Assembly: GCF_022539665.2 (NCBI RefSeq)
Contig: NC_081336.1
Location: 5,534,221 to 5,598,220, forward strand
DNA: 64,000 bases
Direction: 5' to 3'
Source: Daphnia carinata
Lineage: Eukaryota; Arthropoda; Branchiopoda; Diplostraca; Daphniidae
This document shows, in pieces, positions 56,509 to 64,000 of the stretch. Under the pieces are notes generated by a model, which ran no database searches, had not been told where the DNA came from, and was given only the letters and a program-made list of their open reading frames with translations. How positions within the stretch are numbered: the stretch's first letter is position 1; every line of letters starts with the position of its first letter. A program made the translations under genes and the position numbers.

Positions 56509-59500
56509 TCAGCTGATGTTAACTAACCAGGTTTTGGTCAGGCATTTGGCCATTAGATTTCTTATTTTGAGTTGTGTTTGGGAGCTGATTGAAGTGTTTA
56601 GTCCGAGCATAGTGTCTTGATTCAGCTCGAGGTTTTGGGTGGCGAGGTAGTTGCGGATTACTTGACGAAGCTGTTCGTGCTTTGGGCACACTATCAGTAC
56701 GTAGTGGGAATCTTCAATGGTTTCGCATCCCAGTCGGCATCTAGGGTCGGCCTCCGGGTTAATTCTGTGGTTGAAAGCGTTTAGGTAGTGGTGGCCTGAC
56801 CGTAGCCTGTGTAGGCATGTTGCTATTCTCCTGTCCTTGTGTGTGAACCAGGCTTTGGGTCTGAGGGAGGACATGATTTGAACGCTCCGTTTATGACACT
56901 TTTTCAGGGCTAGTAGGTGGTCCGCTGCCTAGGCTTGTTTTATTATGGAGCATATTTCGCTGGGGGAGAGGTTGTTGTCAATTATCGGCCCCAGTTTATT
57001 TGCGCTTTCCCTCGTTGCGAGTTTTTCCGCCCGTTCGTTTCCTTCGATCCCAGAGTGACTGGGTATCCATGACAGTGTGGTTCGTGTGCCACTCGATTTG
57101 AGGCTCTCTATGAGTTCCCGGATCTCCGGGATTGCCTCGTTATCCGAGGGGTCTGCGGAGGTTATGGCCTTGATGGCCGAGCTGGAGTCGATGAAGATAG
57201 TAATTGCTGGTGGGCTGTTTTCCAGGTTATATATTATTTACAGGGCTTGTTTGATGGCTTAGAGCTCGGCTGAGAAGACACTCGATCCTTCACGTAAGGT
57301 CCACGATTTAGCCACATTGATTGTGGGAAAAACGGCCGCACATGTTGTGATGTAGGAGGTGGGGGAGTTTGATCCGTCAGTGTATCCGCAAAGTGTTGAG
57401 GCCAGTTGTTCTTCGAGCATGGCCTTGAAAGTCGATACTGTTCGGGCTTGACACTCCATGGCTGCTTTTTTCAAGAGTGAGAACCATAGTGTGTTGCAAG
57501 TCGGTGGTCTGCTTGGGGAGGGATATTTATAGTGCGAGGGTAAGGGCGTTGTGTGAGGGAAGGTGTCCAGACCCAATTGCTTAATTTTTCCTATATCTTC
57601 TGCAAGGCATGGAGCGCTCCTCGTGGGGTATTTAACTGGGTGGTCGTGTAGACTCCGGGCTGTCATCTACGTTGGGTTGTTGGGTTTGTGGCCGATGTTC
57701 ACTATGTATTTACTGGGGAGCCATGTCTTTGTGAGCCATGTCCTCCTTGCTGCTATGGGTTCTGTGCCAGATTCCGCATAGATTATTTCGATCGGGGTGG
57801 ATGGCTTTGATCCTAGAATATTTCTGAGTATTGCCCTGCTGACAACATTTATTCTTTCCAGGTTGGTATTGCTCGCATTGCCGTAAGCAGCCAATCCATA
57901 GTCCATTTTGCTACGAACTAGATTTTTAAAAAGGAGTAACAAGGTTTGGGCTGATGATCCTTACTTAGTGTTCGCTATAATCCCAGGCTTTTAAAGTTCA
58001 GACATAGTTTGGTGACTCGTTCAATGTGAGTTTTTCAGAGTAGTTTCTAGTCGAACCACACCCCGAGGAACTTGGCCGATGGTTGGGAGGGAATGCGATG
58101 CTCGTTTGGGAACAATAGTGGGTCGGCTCCTGGCTTGTATGATCTGGTGAAGACCACGGCGGCTGACTTATCGGGGGCAAATTTGAGTCTCCATTGCCTA
58201 CTCCAGCGGTGCAGTTTTTCTAGCGCTGGTTGTAGCGTAGTGTTGGCGACTATCTAAACCTGAAAACGATATATCGATATTTTTCGATACTTTTTATATC
58301 GTCGACTTTTTTAGATAATCGCTGTATCGATCCATTCTAAATAGATCTCCCATGAACCAATAGATGGCGTCTAGTGCAAATGAGAAAAAACCAGAATAAT
58401 TAAAACATTTTCACCTCTGCCTAGATTTGAACTCTGACGCTTCGTGTTACTAGCGCTGACTTAACCCACACCGTTAAACCAGTAAGAAAAATATGACATG
58501 GCACAAGTATAGTTTTCGTTGGCGAGTATCGATACAAATATCATGAAATACAATATTTTTATCGTCTGCTTTACTTTTTAAAGTCTTAACAGATGATTTT
58601 AGTTATGCATATCAGTTCAAAACAGATTTGAACTCGAGAACTCGAGAACGAATCCCAATCGCACTATTTATCCACAGCGCTACTCCCTCAAAAGTGCAAA
58701 TTTCCAGTATTCATGGGTGTTGCCATCAAATTTATCAGTGCTTTAAATTTCGTAATATATTATTATAAATATTTATTTAAAAAAGGACAAATGCTACCGC
58801 TTCTAAAAAACCCGTTTGTAAAAACATCTATGCAATTTTTCTCACACAATCAAAAATTGTGGAGAAAAGTATCGATTGGGCTTGAACCCAAGGACTTTGT
58901 GTCATGAACTTTGCCTTATAGCTCTGCGCCAGCACACTTGTTGCAATTCGAGTCAAAATCCAAATGCATTGTTGTTGAGTAGTATCGATACAAATCGACA
59001 ACAGAAATCTAATATTTCAGTCGTCTGCTTGCTTTTCAAAGCATAAAACACATTATTTGCAACAAAAAAATCGATAAAACTTGCACCCGTACCTAGCGTT
59101 GAACTCGAAACTATTATGCCACAAGCGCTGTCTATATCCACAGCGCTATGACATATGTCGTCGGACACGATGGTTGCCGCATAAGGTTATTGTTTATAAT
59201 TATCGATACAAACCCGACAGACTGACCCCTATCATTTGTTCATTGCTATTTTTGGCCGGTAGATGGGGGTTATTAGATATTTTATCGATAATCGTGTCGT
59301 TATCTAAAAGTGGGCGTAAATAATTTGTATCTAGCAGAACTAGATAATCGCCAACACTATTGTAGCGTGACTTCTGCGTTTGCCGGGGATCTCGTTGACG
59401 TGTATAATGTGATATCTTCGGCATAGAGAAGGGTTTTGTTAGTGGGCAGGTGTGTCGGGAGGTCTATTAGCATTGTATTGAAGAGGATTGGGCTTAGGAC

Positions 59501-60061
59501 GGCTCCTTGTGGCACTTCGTTTTCTATTGTTTTTAGCTGCGAGGTCTGGTCGCCTATTCTAACACACATACTTCGTCCGGTGACAAATTTTTTTATCCAA
59601 TCCAGGGTAGGGCCCGAGATTTTGAGTCTGGCCAGTTTGACGAGCAGGCCTTGTGTCCAGACTGTATCGTAAGCTTTGGCTAGGTCCAAGAATACTGCTA
59701 CACTTGAGAATTTTTTGCTGAAACTCAGTTTTATGTCTGTTTCTAGCTGAATGATGTAATCGGCTGTGCTGCAGCATCTTCTGAACCCTGCTTGTTGACG
59801 ATTTATTTTCCCTTTTGACTCCAGCAACCAGTGCAGGAGGTTTGCTATAATTCTTTCTAGGGATTTGCACAGGCATGAAGTAAGTGATATTGGGCGGTAT
59901 GAGGTTGGGTCTTCTGCTGGTTTGCCTGGCTTTAGGAGAGGGATGACAATGGGTTGTTTCCATTAGTCTGGGACGTAGCCTTTAGAGAGGAGGGTATTGA
60001 ACAGTTGCTGGAGGTGGCCTTTATTCTTCCCCGATAGGTTTCGCAGCATCGAGTTGTAACA
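56509..60061 (-). pseudogene. LINE (non-LTR retrotransposon) reverse transcriptase and RNase H, 5'-truncated, split by a hAT element
   Basis: From 60061 the minus strand reads LQQLFNTLLSKGYVP, one in-frame stop, IPLLKPGKPAEDPTSYRPIS, AVFLDLAKAYDTVW and VPQGAVLSPILFN. The polymerase box is LLYAEDITLY near 59410-59430, where the family has YADD. The hAT insertion (58238-59359) interrupts the next part, which continues with RQWRLKFAPDKSAAVVF and AKFLGVWFD, and with stops and shifts to RNase H (GYTDGSNS, VFSAEL, IFIDSSSAI, WIPSHSGIEGNERAEKLA). The C terminus has a CCHC-like set (CRLGCETIEDSHYVLIVCP) and ends at 56509. The endonuclease domain is missing. An RNase H domain points to the I/Jockey-type group; the exact clade is not assigned. 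Dead copy. Confidence 0.88.
58238..59359. mobile_element. Non-autonomous hAT element with tRNA-like modules
   Basis: Inverted ends are TAGTGTTGGCGA(C/T)TATCT and AGATAATCGCCAACACTA. The target duplication TTGTAGCG (58230-58237 and 59360-59367) is 8 bp, as for hAT. No transposase ORF is present. Inside, on the minus strand, are four tRNA-like segments with a B-box-like GTTCAAATC/GTTCAAGCCC and often an A-box-like AGCGCTGTGG: about 58430-58500, 58620-58697, 58868-58936 and 59089-59156. TATCGAT occurs repeatedly, mainly at both ends and between modules. The 58520-58690 and 58975-59160 halves align, so the interior is partly a dimer. Confidence 0.85.
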
Positions 60062-60330
60062 AGCCCAAAGGCTAACCAAAAGGAGCCACACCTATTACAT
60101 CCCTCAAGCGTTTCACAAGTGAAAGTGAACGTATCTCCTCCCACTTTACCTTCAACATTTGTGTTCTGTAGTAGTATAAATAATGCATATTTTGTAGCTT
60201 GTAATTCGGAGCTGTTTCGGCAACTCACTGGAAATACACGGGATTTGGAAACTTTACAATTGGAGGTCCCAACGAGACTAACACTTGTTGTCCAGTACAA
60301 AGTTTCTTACCCGTAACTTATTTCAGTGAT
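60062..60330 (+). other. Coding-like sequence of unknown origin at the LINE/Gypsy-3 junction
   Basis: The plus strand is open from about 60100 to 60316 (SPPTLPSTFVFCSSINNAYF, LEVPTRLTLVVQYK). No family recognised. It may be the N terminus of the Gypsy-3 gag region or part of another element. Confidence 0.3.
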
Positions 60331-63121
60331 TGTGCTCTACATTTTCCCGACGAGTCTCCAACAGCTCTACCAGACCAATTAACACCATCAAAAGGTAAGC
60401 CAATGCCGCTTGATCATATCGTACCAGAGACTACTCGTAAAGAGAATACTTTGTACTCAAACGTTGTCGACGAATTATCCTCACCTTTGTACCCCGTACT
60501 CTCTAAACCAGACACAACCAGCCAAAATCCCAACCGTCTCTGAGAAAATTTTTTGGACCACTGGAAAACTCTTGTGGACTTAGAATTTGAACAAGAGCCA
60601 GAACAAAACAAGACTTATCAGACCATTACAACAAAAACACATATTCAACAAATAGAATCTAAGAAACAAGAAGTTAGAAAAGAGACACACAACGCATTGC
60701 AATTATATTCATATTCATTGTTAGAACAAACGCTGCAAGCACCAAGTGGTATAACAGCAGAAACTATTACAAACACCACAAAGACGTTTAAAAATCACGT
60801 AGAATCCCTCGGTGGCAAAACTGAAAACCTTGACAGTATATTGCAACAGATTAGCATTGTTCATGGTAAAGAAAAAGAATTCCTATTCGGTACAATCAGA
60901 GTCCTCCAAAAAGAAGTAATACTTGCACAGATAGCTGAGAAAAAATATTCATCTGACTTAAACTACGAGTTACATAGCATACGAAAACAGCTAGATAACA
61001 ACAAGAAAAAGGCAAAAAGTTCCAAATACACCCTAAGTAGTTCCCTTGAGTAACTCCAAGAAAGTAATGAAGCACTCAAAAACGCCCTTGAAAAATCTGC
61101 CAATCGAATCAGCGAATTAGAAACCAGCCTTGAAACTGCCCCAGCAACAGAGAACCAATTGCAAAACCTTTTAAGAAAAAAGGACGAAAACAATATAGCT
61201 GTTGAGAGAGAAGGGCAAGAAATAATTAGCAAACTTGAAGGTGAAAGAAAACAACTGGTTACGAGGTTAGGAGACGCCGAACAACGGATAAAAACAGCTT
61301 TAGAAGCAAACAAACAACTTCAGACAGAAACAAAAGAAACAAAAGAGATCCTTGAAAAAACTTTAGCAGAAAAAGCAGGTTTACGAAGAAGTCTGATAGA
61401 TAGTATTACAAAAAATAAAAATTTCGAAGCGGAATTACAAAAGTCCAACATACAGGCAGGAAACCGAGAAGAAAAAATTTCGTATCTGGAGAATAGAATA
61501 AAAGAATATAGAAAGCAACAGGTAACATTCGCTGAAACCGAAGACTTAGACGCCTCCAACGAACCAGGAGAAATAACGAAACTAGTGAGTGAGATAAACG
61601 ACCTAACCTCAATAACAGAAGGAGACAAATCCCTTCACTTCGAGCTAGAATCAGAACAAGTCGAAAAGTTACAACAACTTAACGACGACCTAAAAAACCA
61701 AATCGAGATCCAAAACGATAACCTCCTTCAACTAAAACAAAAGTATTAGACTCTCAAAGAAAAAGTCAAAATGGGACTTTCACACAAAGAAACTTCGAGA
61801 ATTGACCGTGACACCATAGCGATAGCATCGATACATCCACAACCCAACCGATTGTGAAAGCATTAAGAGAATTATTTTCGAGAGAAGACAAAAAGTCAAT
61901 TCCAATTTTCAAAGGGAAAAGTACTGATAAATTAATAACAGAATGGCTAAAGGACGCAGAACATGTAGCACGCAACAACGACTGGGACGACAACCAAAAA
62001 ATAAGATTCTTCTCCGACAGACTAAAAAGTGATGCCCTAGAATGGCATGGAAACTACGTAGAAGAGCAATGTGATGAGTTAAGTTATGACGAGTCGAAAA
62101 CCGCCATCATTGCAAGATTCCAGGATGCATACGACTTAGCAGCACAAAGAAAAAAGTTATCAACACTAAAACAAAAACCCGAAGAAAAATGCAAAGCCTT
62201 TATCTCAAGAATCAACAGTCTCTACGAGTCCATTGAAGGCAAGGAAGAAAATCAGACCAAAACCAAACCATCGTCGAAGGTCGACTCATCAACACAGTCA
62301 AGAGGATAAGAGATCATACCAAAATAAAAATTTTGATGCAAGGCATACTACCAAAATTCCGAGCTGAACTCTATTTTAGAATGCCCGAAGACCCTGAAGA
62401 TTTTGACCAGCTATGTAAACAACTAATCATATCCGAAGGTATCCTATATAGATAGGAGACTGCAGAAGACAAAGAAATAAACGCGGTAATCGCAGGGATA
62501 ACGCATCACGAGAAACAACAAGACAACGAACTTTCACAACAAAAGACAGAAATTGAATTCTTAAAACAAAAAATTCGGGAACTGGAAAACACTAATAAGA
62601 ATCGTGAATTGTCACAGGATACCGATAGAACCATAGCAGCAGCAGATCGATACGAACCAAGATCTCCACGATCAAGTGATCGATACTCCAGATCACAGAA
62701 TTCGCGAGTTCCATTCAAAGAGAGACCGAATAGCAGAGGTCCCAGTAGTGACCGAAATTTCAACCGTAGCAGAGAGAACAGCCCATACCGCAACAACTAT
62801 ACTTCACCACGAAGAGAAGGTACCTCTCCGTGGTATAGGCAACCCAATTATCCTTCCTATCAACAAACGCAGAGAACCCCGTACAGCAACGGACAGATAC
62901 ATTACAATCAACCAAACTTTCAACACACAACAATCAACAAGTGTATCATCAAAACCCGGGTTATCCTCAACAATACCCAAAGCAACGACAAAACCAACCA
63001 AACACCCTCGACACCCTTGGGAATAAGATTATTATCTGTTACAAGTGCAATAAAAGAGGACACATTGCACGAGAATGTTGGACAGATATGGCACGTATCA
63101 ACAATCCGAACCGCCGCCTAA
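60331..63121 (+). pseudogene. Gypsy-3 gag
   Basis: Open frames at 60331-60543 and 60553-61053 (LEFEQEPEQNKTYQ to SKYTLSSSLE) and 61159-61749 form a long coiled coil (EGERKQLVTRLGDAEQRI). One in-frame stop at 61747-61749 separates it from the capsid part, which starts at ATG 61771 and then shifts frame near 61815. The capsid frame 61854-62309 (IPIFKGKSTDKLITEW) is followed by shifts near 62250 and a stop near 62453. The Arg/Ser-rich tail and the zinc knuckle CYKCNKRGHIAREC (about 63039-63080) lie in further frames. The knuckle matches Gypsy-2 residue for residue. Confidence 0.8.
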
Positions 63122-64000
63122 TGCAGTAAACACGATATCCTTACCAAATAATTCCCCAACAGATAATTTAGAATTAGCGATACCCAAACTAATTCGTATA
63201 TCCGTTAGAATTTTCGGAAAAGAAATTAACGCTTTAGTAGATACAGGAGCCGCAGCCAGTTTAATTTCAGACACCATATTTTTTAACCTAAAGAAGAGGG
63301 AAGAACTTAAAGAAATTAAAAACACCCCCTCGCCAATATTCAGGACGGTTTCAGGAGAAATACTAAAATCAATGGGAAAATTTGAATTTTCAATTATCAT
63401 TAACGACAATCACGTTATTGATCATCATTTCTTTATCATGGAAAACTTAAGTGAAACCTGTATCCTGGGTTTAGACTTCTTATCAAGCAACAATGTAAAA
63501 ATTAATACTAGAAACAGACAGATAAATTACGACCATTTTGGGGTGGAACACAACTTTGGAACAAATATACACCCAATATATAGCTTAACGTTTGGCAAAG
63601 TAGGCATTCACATTCCACTCCTCCCCAACCAGTCATCAGAAAAAGACGATAACAATGACCTTACTGAAGCAGATTATCGCAGCTTAGAATCTTTTTCCCA
63701 ATCAGACAATAACATGAAATACCATTGATGCATTGAGTGGATCTGTTTACTTCTCAACATTGGACTTACTGAGCGGCTACTGGCAGATCGAGATAGAGGA
63801 AAGCAACAAACACAAAACCGCTTTCATCTGTGAACTTGGACAATGCGAATTTAATAGAATGCCATTTGGATTAACAAATGCGCCAGGCACTTTTCAACGT
63901 GCGATAAATAACATCTTGAAATCAATATTGTTCAGGTTCGCATTGGTTTATCTGGATGACATCATAGTGTTCAAGAATAATATTACTGAAAATGTGACAC
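63075..64000 (+). pseudogene. Gypsy-3 protease and partial reverse transcriptase
   Basis: The frame 63075-63728 holds the protease motif VDTGAAASL (about 63237) and ETCILGLDFLSSNN, and keeps a linker (GKVGIHIPLLPNQ) that Gypsy-2 has lost. It ends in a stop shortly after the deletion junction. Reverse transcriptase continues in another frame with LDLLSGYWQIEI, MPFGLTNAPGTFQ and the intact box YLDD (63949-63960). The rest is beyond the window. Confidence 0.88.

Larger units (their letters stand above)
60331..64000 (+). mobile_element. Gypsy-3: second copy of the Gypsy-2 family, running out of the window
   Basis: From about 61390 the DNA is nearly identical to Gypsy-2 (from 43027) through gag, protease and reverse transcriptase. 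It keeps an additional gag N-terminal part (60331-61390) that Gypsy-2 lacks. It has lost a segment at about 63722, where protease-linker text joins directly to the reverse transcriptase at ALSGSVYFSTLD. The window ends inside reverse transcriptase, just after the polymerase box. Confidence 0.88.

Overview
The window is arthropod nuclear DNA, most likely from a branchiopod crustacean such as Daphnia. This is inferred from short introns (about 60-90 bp) with GT/AG ends, two metazoan host genes, and a load of BEL/Pao, Ty3/gypsy, PIF/Harbinger, hAT and LINE elements typical of crustacean and insect genomes. There is no sign of a bacterial, organelle or free viral genome.

Positions 1-18,700 are mostly host DNA. 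The first three coding exons of a secreted Spondin_N-domain protein lie on the minus strand (5616 down to 75), and the 3' part of that gene leaves the window. A seven-exon minus-strand homologue of the ribosome-collision ubiquitin ligase ZNF598 lies at 11808-8730, with a decayed copy of part of its exon 6 just downstream at 8272-8413. Between the genes are two related hAT-type MITEs with perfect 8-bp target duplications, one fold-back MITE and a small unassigned coiled-coil ORF.

Positions 18,700-35,300 are a nest. A damaged BEL/Pao element on the minus strand was interrupted by a 12.1-kb Ty3/gypsy element (Gypsy-1, plus strand, 22391-34537). Gypsy-1 has two near-identical LTRs, a CTAG target duplication, a very long gag, a multiply frameshifted pol, an intact extra ORF with a C-terminal membrane anchor, an odd A-rich and repeat-rich spacer, and an envelope-like gene.

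Positions 35,800-42,800 hold a PIF/Harbinger element with a broken transposase and an apparently intact spliced Myb/SANT-like partner gene. Next to it are an inverted fragment of a second copy, a badly decayed P/THAP9-like transposase and a BEL gag scrap.

Positions 42,800-54,300 hold a second Ty3/gypsy family (Gypsy-2). Its envelope belongs to the same glycoprotein family as that of Gypsy-1 but carries extra ricin-type lectin-like repeats and a threonine-rich mucin-like stalk. A 70-bp minisatellite follows.

Positions 54,300-60,060 hold TGCCCGTC-motif repeats and a 5'-truncated LINE on the minus strand. The LINE reverse transcriptase is split by an 1,122-bp hAT element that contains four tRNA-like modules. 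From about 60,330 to the window end is Gypsy-3, a second copy of the Gypsy-2 family that runs out of the window.

The strongest candidates for something new are the lectin- and mucin-bearing envelope variant, the Gypsy-1 accessory membrane protein and its spacer, and the composite hAT/tRNA-like element.
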